Origin: Tupaia tana
Lineage: Eukaryota; Chordata; Mammalia; Scandentia; Tupaiidae
DNA length: 64,000 bases
Assembly: GCA_026018925.1 (NCBI GenBank)
Contig: JAKSZU010000219.1
Span: forward strand, 62,001-126,000
Reading direction: 5' to 3'
The notes beneath the pieces are model-generated. The model was not told the DNA's origin. It worked only from the letters and a program-made list of their open reading frames with translations, and ran no database searches. The position numbers were made by a program, and so were the translations under genes. Shown here one piece after another: positions 12,301-25,200 of the stretch (its first letter is position 1; each line of letters starts with the position of its first letter).

Positions 12301-15300
12301 TCAGGTCCATCTTTTGTTTTGTTAATAAGCCCTTCTGCTCCTTTCTCCCAGGCAGGAGAGTTGAGCCATTCTCTGAGAAGATTCCACATGGATACTGGGA
12401 ACTAGATATTTCAGGGCACAGGCGAAATGAAGATTTTCTAGTCATATTTCAGCCTCCCAGCAAGCAAAGCTAGTGTGGTAGGGAGCCCCTCTGGCCTTCT
12501 ATACCTGTCTCTGTGTCTCTGAGGTCTCTGTCTCTCTCTGCTCCTTTCTCCTCATTTTTTTGGTAATTTTTCCTTTTTAAGATTTTTTTAAAGGTAGAAT
12601 TTCTCTCTGGCTCTCAGCTCCATCTTTTGTTTTATTAATAAGCCCTTCTGCTCCTTTCTCCCAGGCAGGAGAGTTGAGCCATTCTCTGAGAAGATTCCAC
12701 ATGGATACTGGGGAACCAGCTATTTCAGGGCACAGGCGAAATGAAGATTTTCTACTCATAATTCAGCCTCCAGCAAGCAAAGCTAGTGTGGTAGGGAGCC
12801 CCTCTGGCCTTCTATCCCTGTCTCTGTGTCTCTGAGGTCTCTGTCTCTCTCTGTTCCTGTCTCCTCTTTTTTTTTGGTAATTTTTCCTTTTTACAATTTT
12901 TTTAAAGGTAGAATTTCTCTCTGGCTATCAGCTCCATCTTTTGTTTTGTTAATAAGCCCTTCTGCTCCTTTCTCCCAGGCAGGAGAGTTGAGCCATTCTC
13001 TGAGAAGATTCCACATGGATACTGGTAACTAGATATTTCAGGGCACAGGCGAAATGAAGATTTTCTACTCATAATTCAGCCTCCAGCAAGCAAAGCTAGT
13101 GTGGTAGGGAGCCCCTCTGGCCTTCTATCCCTGTCTCAGTGTCTCTGAGGTCTCTGTCTCTCTCTGCTCCTGTCTCCTCATTTTTTTGGGTAATTTTTCC
13201 TTTTTAAGATTTTTTTAAAGGTAGAATTTCTCTCTGGCTCTCAGCTCCATCTTTCGTTTTGTTAATAAGCCCTTCTGCTCCTTTCTCCCAGGCAGGAGAG
13301 TTGAGCCATTCTCTGAGAAGATTCCACATGGATACTGGGAACCAGATATTTCAGGGGCACAGTCGAAATGAAGATTTTCTACTCATAATTCAGCCTCCAG
13401 CAAGCAAAGCTAGTGTGGTAGGGAGCCCCTCTGTCCTTCTATTCCTGTCTCTGTGTCTCTGAGGTCTCTGTCTCTCTCTGCTCCTGTCTCCTCATTGTTT
13501 TTGGTAATTTTTCCTTTTTATGATTTTTTTAAAGGTAGAATTTCTCTCTGCCTCTCAGCTCCATCTTTTGTTTTGATAATAAGCCCTTCTGCTCCTTTCT
13601 CCCAGGCAGGAGAGTTGAGCCATTCTCTGAGAAGATTCCACATGGATACTGGGAACTAGATATTTCAGGGCATATGCGAAATGAAGATTTTTCTACTCAT
13701 AATTCAGCCTCCCACAAGCAAAGCTAGTGTGGTAGGGAGCCCCTCTGGCCTTCTATCCCTGTCTCTGTGTCTCTGAGGTCTCTGTCTCTCTCTGCTCCTG
13801 TCTCCTCATTTTTTTGGTAATTTTTAGTTTTTACGATTTTTTTAAAGGTAGAATTTCTCTCTGGCTCTCAGGTCCATCTTTTGTTTCGTTAATAAGCCCT
13901 TCTGCTCCTTTCTCCCAGGCAGGAGAGTTGAGCCATTCTCTGAGAAGATTCCACATGGATACTGGGAACTAGATATTTCAGGTCACAGGCGAAATGAAGA
14001 TTTTCTACTCATAATTCAGCCTCCAGCAAGCAAAGCTAGTGTGGTAGGGAGCCCCTCTGGCCTTCTATCCCTGTCTCTGTGTCTCTGAGGTCTCTGTCTC
14101 TCTCTGCTCCTGTCTCCTCATTTTTTTTGGTAATTTTTTCCTTTTTACGATTTTTTTAAAGGTAGAATTTCTCTCTGGCTCTCAGCTCCATCTTTTGTTT
14201 TGTTAATAAGCCCTTCTGCTCCTTTCTCCCAGGCAGGAGAGTTGAGCCATTCTCTGAGAAGATTCCACATGGATACTGAGAACTAGATATTTCAGGGCAC
14301 AGGCGAAATGAAGATTTTCTACTCATAATTCAGCCTCCAGTAAGCAAAGCTAGTGTGGTAGGGAGCCCCTCTGGCCTTCTATCCCTGTCTCTGTGTCTCT
14401 GAGGTCTCTGTCTCTCTCTGCTACTGTCTCCTCATTTTCTTGGGTAATTTTTCCTTTCTACGATTTTTTTAAAGGTAGAATTTCTCTCTGGCTCTCCGCT
14501 CCATCTTTTGTTTTGTTAATAAGCCCTTCTGCTCCTTTCTCTCCAGGCAGGAGAGTTGAGCCATTCTCTGAGAAGATTCCACATGGATACTGGGAACTAG
14601 ATATTTCAGGGCCCAGGCGAAATGAAGATTTTCTACTCATAATTCAGCCTCCAGCAAGCAAAGCTAGTGTGGTAGGGAGCCCCTCTGGCCTTCTATCCCT
14701 GTCTCTGTGTCTCTGAGGTCTCTGTCTCTCTCTGCTCCTGTCTCCTCATTGTTTTTGGTAATTTTTCCTTTTTACGATTTTTTTAAAGGTAGAATTTCTC
14801 TCTGCCTCTCAGCTCCATCTTTTGTTTTGTTAATAAGCCCCTTCTGCTCCTTTCTCCCAGGCAGGAGAGTTGAGCCATTCTCTGAGAAGATTCCACATGG
14901 ATACTGGGAACTAGATATTTCAGGGCACAGGCGAAATGAAGATTTTCTACTCATAATTCAGCCTCCCACAAGCAAAGCTAGTGTGGTAGGGAGCCCCTCT
15001 GGCCTTCTATACCTGTCTCTGTGTCTCTGAGGTCTCTTTCTCTCTCTGCTCCTTTCTCCTCATTTTTTTGGTAATTTTTCCTTTTTACGATTTTTTTAAA
15101 GGTAGAATTTCTCTCTTGGTCTCAGCTCCATCTTTTGTTTTATTAATAAGCCCTTCTGCTCCTTTCTCCCAGGCAGGAGAGTTGAGCCATTCTCTGAGAA
15201 GATTCCACATGGATACTGGGAACTAGCTATTTCAGGGCACAGGTGAAATGAAGATTTTCTACTCATAATTCAGCCTCCAGCAAGCAAAGCTAGTGTGGTA

Positions 15301-16265
15301 GGGAGCCCCTCTGGCCTTCTATCCCTGTCTCTGTGTCTCTGATGTCTCTGTCTCTCTCTGCTCCTGTCTCCTCTTTTTTTTTTGGTAATTTGTCCTTTTT
15401 ACGATTTTTTTAAAGGTAGAATTTCTCTCTGGCTCTCCGCTCCATCTTTTGTTTTGTTAATAAGCCCTTCTGCTCCTTTCTCCCAGGCAGGATAGTTGAG
15501 CCATTCTCTGAGAAGATTCCACATGGATACTGGTAACATGATATTTCAGGGCACAGGCGAAATGAAGATTTTCTACTCATAATTCAGCCTTCAGCAAGCA
15601 AAGCTAGTGTGGTAGGGAGCCCCTCTGGCCTTCTATCCCTGTCTCTGTGTCTCTGAGGTCTCTGTCTCTCTCTGCTCCTGTCTCCTCTTTTTCTTGGGTA
15701 ATTTTTCCTTTTTACGATTTTTTTAAAGGTAGAATTTTTCTCTGGCTCTCAGCTCCATCTTTTGTTTTGTTAATAAGCCCTTCTGCTCCTTTCTCCCAGG
15801 CAGGAGAGTTGAGCCATTCTCTGAGAAGATTCCACATGGATACTGGGAACTAGATATTTCAGGGCACAGTCGAAATGAAGATTTTCTACTCATAATTCAG
15901 CCTCCAGCAAGCAAAGCTAGTGTGGTAGGGAGCCCCTCTGTCCTTCTATTCCTGTCTCTGTGTCTCTGAGGTCTCTGTCTCTCTCTGCTCCTGTCTCCTC
16001 ATTGTTTTTGGTAATTTTTCCTTTTTATGATTTTTTTTAAAGGTAGAATTTCTCTCTGCCTCTCAGCTCCATCTTTTGTTTTGATAATAAGCCCTTCTGC
16101 TCCTTTCTCCCAGGCAGGAGAGTTGAGCCATTCTCTGAGAAGATTCCACATGGATACTGGGAACTAGATATTTCAGGGCATAGGCGAAATGAAGATTTTC
16201 TACTCATAATTCAGCCTCCCACAAGCAAAGCTAGTGTGGTAGGGAGCCCCTCTGGCCTTCTATCC
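9378..16265 (+). repeat. Mixed zone of 22 monomers without one dominant HOR
   Basis: Starts are 9378, 9690, 10003, 10316, 10628, 10941, 11253, 11566, 11879, 12192, 12505, 12818, 13131, 13445, 13759, 14071, 14385, 14699, 15013, 15325, 15639 and 15952. Local order is partly repeated: 13445, 13759, 14071 match 15952, 16266, 16579 (about 2507 bp, eight monomers). The pair 13445/15952 shares CATTGTTTTTGG, TTTTATGA, CTGCCTCTCAG, TTGATAAT and CCCACAAGC. The copy at 9378 is the first of the AAAGTTAG/GCCTTTCTG type that recurs to the right end. I see nothing except monomers here. Confidence 0.8.
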
Positions 16266-17518
16266 CTGTCTCTGTGTCTCTGAGGTCTCTGTCTCTCTCT
16301 GCTCCTGTCTCCTCATTTTTTTGGTAATTTTTAGTTTTTTACGATTTTTTTAAAGGTAGAATTTCTCTCTGGCTCTCAGGTCCATCTTTTGTTTCGTTAA
16401 TAAGCCCTTCTGCTCCTTTCTCCCAGGCAGGAGAGTTGAGCCATTCTCTGAGAAGATTCCACATGGATACTGGGAACTAGATATTTCAGGTCACAGGCGA
16501 AATGAAGATTTTCTACTCATAATTCAGCCTCCAGCAAGCAAAGCTAGTGTGGTAGGGAGCCCGTCTGGCCTTCTATCCCTGTCTCTGTGTCTCTGAGGTC
16601 TCTGTCTCTCTCTGCTCCTGTCTCCTCATTTTTTTTGGTAATTTTTCCTTTTTACGATTTTTTTAAAGGTAGAATTTCTCTCTGGCTCTCAGCTCCATCT
16701 TTTGTTTTGTTAATAAGCCCTTCTGCTCCTTTCTCCCAGGCAGGAGAGTTGAGCCATTCTCTGAGAAGATTCCACATGGATACTGAGAACTAGATATTTC
16801 AGGGCACAGGCGAAATGAAGATTTTCTACTCATAATTCAGCCTCCAGCAAGCAAAGCTAGTGTGGTAGGGAGCCCCTCTGGCCTTCTATCCCTGTCTCAG
16901 TGTCTCTGAGGTCTCTGTCTCTCTCTGCTCCTGTCTCCTCAATTTTTTTTGGTAATTTTTCTTTTTACGATTTTTTTAAAGGTAGAATTTCTCTCTGGCT
17001 CTCAGGTCCATCTTTTGTTTTGTTAATAAGCCCTTCTGCTCCTTTCTCCCAGGCAGGAGAGTTGAGCCATTCTCTGAGAAGATTCCACATGGATACTGGG
17101 AACTAGATATTTCAGGGCACAGGCGAAATGAAGATTTTCTACTCATATTTCAGCCTCCAGCAAGCAAAGCTAGTGTGGTAGGGAGCCCCTCTGGCCTTCT
17201 ATCCCTGTCTCTGTGTCTCTGAGGTCTCTGTCTCTCTCTGCTCCTGTCTCCTCATTATTTTTGGTAATTTTTCCTTTTTAAGAATTTTTTAAAGGTAGAA
17301 TTTCTCTCTGGCTCTCAGCTCCATCTTTTGTTTTGTTAATAAGCCCTTCTGCTCCTTTCTCCCCAGGCAGGAGAGTTGAGCCATTCTCTGAGAAGATTCC
17401 ACATGGATACTGGGAACCAGATATTTCAGGGCACAGGCGAAATGAAGATTTTCTACTCATAATTCAGCCTCCAGCAAGCAAAGCTAGTGTGGTAGGGAGC
17501 CCCTCTGGCCTTCTATCC
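16266..17518 (+). repeat. Right copy of the 4372-5935 segment
   Basis: Starts are 16266, 16579, 16892 and 17205. They match 4372, 4684, 4997 and 5310 at a constant offset of 11894-11895 bp (38 monomers), including ACTGAGAAC, CTCAGTG with CTCAGGTCC, and CATTATTTTTGG with GAACCAG. The left copy has an extra monomer (5623), so pairs beyond it sit 37 monomers apart, for example 5936/17519. Confidence 0.85.
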
Positions 17519-20500
17519 CTGTCTCTGTGTCTCTGAGGTCTCTGTCTCTCTCTGTTCCTGCCTCCTCATTTTTTTGGTAATTTTTCCTTTTTACAATTTT
17601 TTTAAAGGTAGAATTTCTCTCTGGCTATCAGCTCCATCTTTTGTTTTGTTAATAAGCCCTTCTGCTCCTTTCTCCCAGGCAGGAGAGTTGAGCCATTCTC
17701 TGAGAAGATTCCACATGGATACTGGGAACTAGATATTTCAGGGCACAGGCGAAATGAAGATTTTCTACTCATAATTCAGCCTCCAGCAAGCAAAGCTAGT
17801 GTGGTAGGGAGCCCCCTCTGGCCTTCTATCCCTGTCTCAGTGTCTCTGAGGTCTCTGTCTCTCTCTGCTCCTGTCTCCTCAATTTTTTTTGGTAATTTTT
17901 CTTTTTACGATTTTTTTAAAGGTAGAATTTCTCTCTGGCTCTCAGCTCCATCTTTTGTTTTGTTAATAAGCCCTTCTGCTCCTTTCTCCTAGGCAGGAGA
18001 GTTGAGCCATTCTCTGAGAAGATTCCACATGGATACTGGGTACTAGATATTTCAGGGAACAGGCGAAATGAAGATTTTCTACTCATATTTCATCCTCCAG
18101 CAAGCAAAGCTAGTGTGGTAGATAGCCCCTCTGGCCTTCTATCCCTGTCTCTGTGTCTCTGAGGTCTCTGTCTCTCTCTGCTCCTGTCTCCTCATTTTTT
18201 TTGGTAATTTTTCCTTTTTAAGAATTTTTTAAAGGTAGAATTTCTCTCTGGCTCTCAGCTCCATCTTTCGTTTTGTTAATAAGCCCTTCTGCTCCTTTCT
18301 CCCAGGCAGGAGAGTTGAGCCATTCTCTGAGAAGATTCCACATGGATACTGGGAACCAGATATTTCAGGGCACAGGCGAAATGAAGATTTTCTACTCATA
18401 ATTCAGCCTCCAGCAAGCAAAGCTTGTGTGGTAGGGAGCCCCCTCTGGCCTTCTATCCCTGTCTCTGTGTCTCTGAGGTCTCTGTCTCTCTCTGCTCCTG
18501 TCTCCTCATTTTTTTTTGGTAATTTTTGCTTTTTACGATTTTTTTAAAGTTAGAATTTCTCTCTGGCTCTCAGCTCCATCTTTTATTTTGTTAATAAGCC
18601 TTTCTGCTCCTTTCTCCCAGGCAGGAGAGTTGAGCCATTCTCTGAGAAGTTTCCACATGCATACTGGGAACTAGATATTTCAGGGCACAGGCGAAATGAA
18701 GATTTTCTACTCATAATTCAGCCTCCAGCAAGCAAAGCTAGTGTGGTAGGGAGCCCCTCTGGCCTTCTATCCCTGTCTCTGTGTCTCTGAGGTCTCTGTC
18801 TCTCTCTGCTCCTGTCTCCTCATTTTTTTGGTAATTTTTCCTTTATACGATTTTTTTAAAGGTAGAATTTCTCTCTGGCTCTCCGCTCCATCTTTTGTTT
18901 TGTTAATAAGCCCCTTCTGCTCCTTTCTCCCAGGCAGGAGAGTTGAGCCATTCTCTGAGCAGATTCCACATGGATACTGGGAACAAGATATTTCAGGGCA
19001 CAGGCGAAATGAAGATTTTCTACTCATAATTCAGCCTCCAGCAAGCAAAGCTAGTGTGGTAGGGAGCCCCTCTGGCCTTCTATCCCTGTCTCTGTGTCTC
19101 TGAGGTCTCTGTCTCTCTCTGCTCCTGTCTCCTCATTTTCTTGGGTAATTTTTCCTTTTTACGACTTTTTTAAAGGTAGAATTTCTCTCTGGCTCTCAGC
19201 TCCATCTTTTGTTTTGTTAATAAGCCCTTCTGCTCCTTTCTCCCAGGCAGGAGAGCTGAGCCATTCTCTGAGAAGATTCCACATGGATACTGGGAACTAG
19301 ATATTTCAGGGCACAGGCGAAATGAAGATATTCTACTCATAATTCAGCCTCCCGCAAGCAAAGCTAGTGTGGTAGGGAGCCCCTCTGGCCTTCTATCCCT
19401 GTCTCTGTGTCTCTGAGGTCTCTGTCTCTCTCTGCTCCTGTCTCCTCATTTTTTTTGGTAATTTTTACTTTTTTACGATTTTTTTAAAGGTAGAATTTCT
19501 CTCTGGCTCTCAGCTCCATCTTTTGTTTCGTTAATAAGCCCTTCTGCTCCTTTCTCCCAGGCAGGAGAGTTGAGCCATTCTCTGAGAAGATTCCACATGG
19601 ATACTGGGAACTAGATATTTCAGGTCACAGGCGAAATGAAGATTTTCTACTCATAATTCAGCCTCCAGCAAGCAAAGCTAGTGTGGTAGGGAGCCCCTCT
19701 GGCCTTCTATCCCTGTCTCTGTGTCTCTGAGGTCTCTGTCTCTCTCTACTCCTGTCTCCTCATTTTTTTTTGCTAATTTTTCCTTTTTTACGATTTTTTT
19801 AAAGGTAGAATTTCTCTCTGGCTCTCAGCTCCATCTTTTGTTTTGTTAATAAGCCCTTCTGCTCTTTCTCCCAGGCAGGAGAGTTGAGCCATTCTCTGAG
19901 AAGATTCCACATGGATACTGGGAACTAGATATTTCAGGGCACAGGCGAAATGAAGATTTTCTACTCATAATTCAGCCTCCAGCAAGCAAAGCTAGTGTGG
20001 TAGGGAGCCCCTCTGGCCTTCTATCCCTGTCTCTGTGTCTCTGAGGTCTCTTTCTCTCTCTGCTCCTGTCTCCTCATTTTTTTGGTAATTTTTCCTTTTT
20101 ACGATTTTTTTAAAGGTAGAATTTCTCTCTGGCTCTCAGCTCCATCTTTTGTTTTGTTAATAAGCCCTTCTGCTCCTTTCTCTCAGGCAGGAGAGTTGAG
20201 CCATTCTCTGAGAAGGTTCCACATGGATACTGGGAACTAGATATTTCAGGACACAGGCGAAATGAAGATTTTCTACGCATAATTCAGCCTCCAGCAAGCA
20301 AAGCTAGTGTGGTAGGGAGGCCCTCTGGCCTTCTATCCCTCTCTCTGTGTCTCTGAGGTCTCTGTCTCTCTCTGCTCCTGTCTCCTCATTTTTTTTGGTA
20401 ATTTTTCCTTTTTACGATTTTTTTAAAGGTAGAATTTCTCTCTGGCTATCAGCTCCATCTTTTGTTTTGTTAATAAGCCCTTCTGCTCCTTTCTCCCAGG

Positions 20501-22219
20501 CAGGAGAGTTGAGCCCATTCTCTGAGAAGATTCCACATGGATACTGGGAACTAGATATTTCAGGGCACAGGCGAAATGAAGATTTTCTACTCATAATTCA
20601 GCCTCCAGCAAGCAAAGCTAGTGTGGTAGGGAGCCCCCTCTGGGCCTTCTATCCCTGTCTCAGTGTCTCTGAGGTCTCTGTCTCTCTCTGCTCCTGTCTC
20701 CTCAATTTTTTTTGGTAATTTTTCTTTTTACGATTTTTTTAAAGGTAGAATTTCTCTCTGGCTCTCAGCTCCATCTTTTGTTTTGTTAATAAGCCCTTCT
20801 GCTCCTTTCTCCCAGGCAGGAGAGTTGAGCCATTCTCTGAGAAGATTCCACATGGATACTGGGTACTAGATATTTCAGGAACAGGCGAAATGAAGATTTT
20901 CTACTCATATTTCAGCCTCCAGCAATCAAAGCTAGTGTGGTAGGGAGCCCCTCTGGCCTTCTATCCCTGTCTCTGTGTCTCTGAGGTCTCTGTCTCTCTC
21001 TGCTCCTGTCTCCTCATTTTTTTTGGTAATTTTTCCTTTTTAAGAATTTTTTAAAGGTAGAATTTTTCTCTGGCTCTCAGCTCCATCTTTCGTTTTGTTA
21101 ATAAGCCGTTCTGCTCCTTTCTCCCAGGCAGGAGAGTTTAGCCATTCTCTGAGAAGATTCCACATGGATACTGGGAACCAGATATTTCAGGGCACAGGCG
21201 AAATGAAGATTTTCTACTCATAATTCAGCCTCCAGCAAGCAAAGCTAGTGTGGTAGGGAGCCCCTCTGGCCTTCTATCCCTGTCTCTGTGTCTCTGAGGT
21301 CTCTGTCTCTCTCTGCTCCTGTCTCCTCATTTTTTTTTTGGTAATTTTTCTTTTTACGATTTTTTTAAAGTTAGAATTTCTCTCTGGCTCTCAGCTCCAT
21401 CTTTTGTTTTGTTAATAAGCCTTTCTGCTCCTTTCTCCCAGGCAGGAGAGTTGAGCCATTCTCTGAGAAGATTCCACATGCATACTGGGAACTAGATATT
21501 TCAGGGCACAGGCGAAATGAAGATTTTCTACTCATAATTCAGCCTCCAGCAAGCAAAGCTAGTGTGGTTGGGAGCCCCTCTGGCCTTCTATCCCTGTCTC
21601 TGTGTCTCTGAGGTCTCTGTCTCTCTCTGCTCCTGTCTCCTCATTTTTTTGGTAATTTTTCCTTTATACGATTTTTTTAAAGGTAGAATTTCTCTCTGGC
21701 TCTCCGCTCCATCTTTTGTTTTGTTAATAAGCCCTTCTGCTCCTTTCTCCCAGGCAGGAGAGTTGAGCCATTCTCTGAGAAGATTCCACATGGATACTGG
21801 GAACAAGATATTTCAGGGCACAGGCGAAATGAAGATTTTCTACTCATAATTCAGCCTCCAGCAAGCAAAGCTAGTGTGGTAGGGAGCCCCTCTGGCCTTC
21901 TATCCCTGTCTCTGTGTCTCTGAGGTCTCTGTCTCTCTCTGCTCTTGTCTCCTCATTTTCTTGGGTAATTTTTCCTTTTTACGACTTTTTTAAAGGTAGA
22001 ATTTCTCTCTGGCTCTTCAGCTCCATCTTTTGTTTTGTTAATAAGCCCTTCTGCTCCTTTCTCCCAGGCAGGAGAGTTGAGCTATTCTCTGAGAAGATTC
22101 CACATGGATACTGGGAACTAGATATTTCAGGGCACAGGCGAAATGAAGATTTTCTACTCATAATTCAGCCTCCAGCAAGCAAAGCTAGTGTGGTAGGGAG
22201 CCCCTCTGGCCTTCTATCC
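17519..22219 (+). repeat. 9-monomer HOR, one full copy and six further members
   Basis: First copy starts: 17519, 17832, 18145, 18459, 18773, 19086, 19399, 19713, 20027. Second copy starts: 20339, 20655, 20967, 21280, 21594, 21906. Pairs lie about 2820 bp apart. Strong pairs are 18459/21280 (AAAGTTAG, GCCTTTCTG, CATGCATAC), 18773/21594 (CTTTATACG, CTCCGCTCC, GAACAAG) and 19086/21906 (CTTGGGTAAT, ACGACTTTTT). Members 20027-21593 also match 8127-9689, linking this block to the 4-mer zone. Confidence 0.85.
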
Positions 22220-25200
22220 CTGTCTCTGTGTCTCTGAGGTCTCTGTCTCTCTCTGCTCCTGTCTCCTCAATTTTTGGTAATTTTTCCTTTTTACGAATTT
22301 TTTAAAGGTAGAATTTCTCTCTGGCTCTCAGCTCCATCTTTTTTTTTGTTAATAAGCCCTTCTGCTCCTTTCTCCCAGGCAGGAGAGTTGAGCCATTCTC
22401 TGAGAAGATTCCACATGGATACTGGGAACCAGATATTTCAGGGCACAGGCGAAATGAAGATTTTCTACTCATAATTCAGCCTCCAGCAAGCAAAGCTAGT
22501 GTGGTAGGGAGCACCTCTGGCCTTCTATACCTGTCTCTGTGTCTCTGAGGTCTCTGTCTCTCTCTGCTCCTGTCTCCTCATTTTTTTTTGGTAATTTTTC
22601 TTTTTACGATTTTTTTAAAGTTAGAATTTCTCTCTGGCTCTCAGCTCCATCTTTTGTGTTGTTAATAAGCCTTTCTGCTCCTTTCTCCCAGGCAGGAGAG
22701 TTGAGCCATTCTCTGAGAAGATTCCACATGGATACTGGGAACTAGATATTTCAGGGCACAGGCGAAATGAAGATTTTCTACTCATAATTCAGCCTCCAGC
22801 AAGCAAAGCTAGTGTGGTAGGGAGCCCCTCTGGCCTTCTATCCCTGTCTCTGTGTCTCTGAGGTCTCTGTCTCTCTCTGCTCCCGTCTCCTCATTTTTTT
22901 GGTAATTTTTCCTTTTTACGATTTTTTTAAAAGTAGAATTTCTCTCTGGCTCTCGAGCTCCATCTTTTGTTTTGTTAATAAGCCCCTTCTGCTCCTTTCT
23001 CCAAGGCAGGAGAGTTGAGCCATTCTCTGAGAAGATTCCACATGGATACTGGGAACTAGATATTTCAGGGCACAGGCAAAATGAAGATTTTCTACTCATA
23101 ATTCAGCCTCCAGCAAGCAAAGCTAGTGTGGTAGGGAGCCCCTCTGGCCTTCTATCCCTGTCTCTGTGTCTCTGAGGTCTCTGTCTCTCTCTGCTCCTGT
23201 CTCCTCATTTTTTTTGGTAATTTTTCCTTTTTACGATTTTTTTAAAGGTAGAATTTCTCTCTGGCTCTCCGCTCCATCTTTTGTTTTGTTAATAAGCCCT
23301 TCTGCTCCTTTCTCCCAGGCAGGAGAGTTGAGCCATTCTCTGAGAAGATTCCACATGGATACTGGGAACTAGATATTTCAGGGCACAGGCGAAATGAAGA
23401 TTTTCTACTCATAATTCAGCCTCCAGCAAGCAAAGCTAGTGTGGTAGGGAGCCCCTCTGGCCTTCTATCCCTGTCTCTGTGTCTCTGAGGTCTCTGTCTC
23501 TCTCTGCTCCTGTCTCCTCATTTTTTTTGGTAATTTTTCCTTTTTACGATTTTTTTAAAAGTAGAATTTCTCTCTGGCTCTCAGCTCCATCTTTTGTTTT
23601 GATAATAAGCCCTTCTGCTCCTTTCTCCCAGGCAGGAGAGTTGAGCCATTCTCTGAGAAGATTCCACATGGATACTGGGAACTAGATATTTCAGGGCACA
23701 GGCGAAATGAAGATTTTCTACTCATAATTCAGCCTCCAGCAAGCAAAGCTAGTGTGGTAGGGAGCCCCTCTGGCCTTCTATCCCTGTCTCTGTGTCTCTG
23801 AGGTCTCTTTCTCTCTCTGCTCCTGTCTCCTCATTTTTTTGGTAATTTTTCCTTTTTACGATTTTTTTAAAGGTAGAATTTCTCTCTGGCTCTCAGCTCC
23901 ATCTTTTCTTTTGTTAATAAGCCCTTCTGCTCCTTTCTCTCAGGCAGGAGAGTTGAGCCATTCTCTGAGAAGGTTCCACATGGATACTGGGAAATAGATA
24001 TTTCAGGACACAGGCGAAATGAAGATTTTCTACTCATAATTCAGCCTCCAGCAAGCAAAGCTAGTGTGGTAGGGAGCCCCCTCTGGCCTTCTATCCCTGT
24101 CTCTGTGTCTCTGAGGTCTCTGTCTCTCTCTGCTCCTGTCTCCCCATTTTTTTTGGTAATTTTTCCTTTTTACGATTTTTTTAAAGGTAGAATTTCTCTC
24201 TGGCTCTCAGCTCCATCTTTTGTTTTGTTAATAAGCCCTTCTGCTCCTTTCTCCCAGGCAGGGAGAGTTGAGCCATTCTCTGAGAAGATTCCACATGGAT
24301 ACTGGGAACAAGATATTTCAGGGCACAGGCGAAATGAAGATTTTCTACTCATAATTCAGCCTCCAGCGCAGCAAAGCTAGTGTTTTAGGGAGCCCCTCTG
24401 GCCTTCTATCCCTGTCTCTGTGTCTCTGAGGTCTCTGTCTCTCTCTGCTCCTGTCTCCCCATTTTTTGTGGTAATTTTTTCCTTTTTACGATTTTTTTAA
24501 AGGTAGAATTTCTCTCTGGCTCTCAGCTCCATCTTTTGTTTTGTTAATAAGCCCTTCTGCTCCTTTCTCCCAGGCAGGAGAGTTGAGCCATTCTCTGAGA
24601 AGATTCCACATGGATACTGGGAACTAGATATTTCAGGGCACAGGCGAAATGAAGATTTTCTACTCATAATTCAGCCTCCAGCAAGCAAAGCTAGTGTGGT
24701 AGGGAGCCCCTCTGGCCTTCTATCCTTGTCTCTGTGTCTCTGAGTTCTCTGTCTCTCTCTGCTCCTGTCTCCTCATTTTTTTTTGGTAATTTTTCCTTTT
24801 TACGATTTTTTTAAGGTAGAATTTCTCTCTGGCTCTCAGCTCCATCTTTTGTTTTGTTAATAAGCCCCTTCTGCTCCTTTTTCCCAGGCTGGAGAGTTGG
24901 GCCATTCTCTGAGAAGATTCCACATGGATACTGAGAATAAGATATTTCAGGGCACAGGCGAAATGAAGGTTTTCTACTCATAATTCAGGCCTCCAGCAAG
25001 CAAAGATAGTGTGTTAGGGAGCCCCTCTGGCCTTCTATCCCTGTCTCTGTGTCTCTGAGGTCTCTGTCTCTCTCTGCTCCTGTCTCCTCATTTTTTGTTA
25101 ATTTTTCCTTTTTACGATTTTTTTAAAGGTAGAATTTCTCTCTGGCTATCAGCTCCATCTTTTGTTTTGTTAATAAGCCCTTCTGCCCCTTTCTCCCAGG

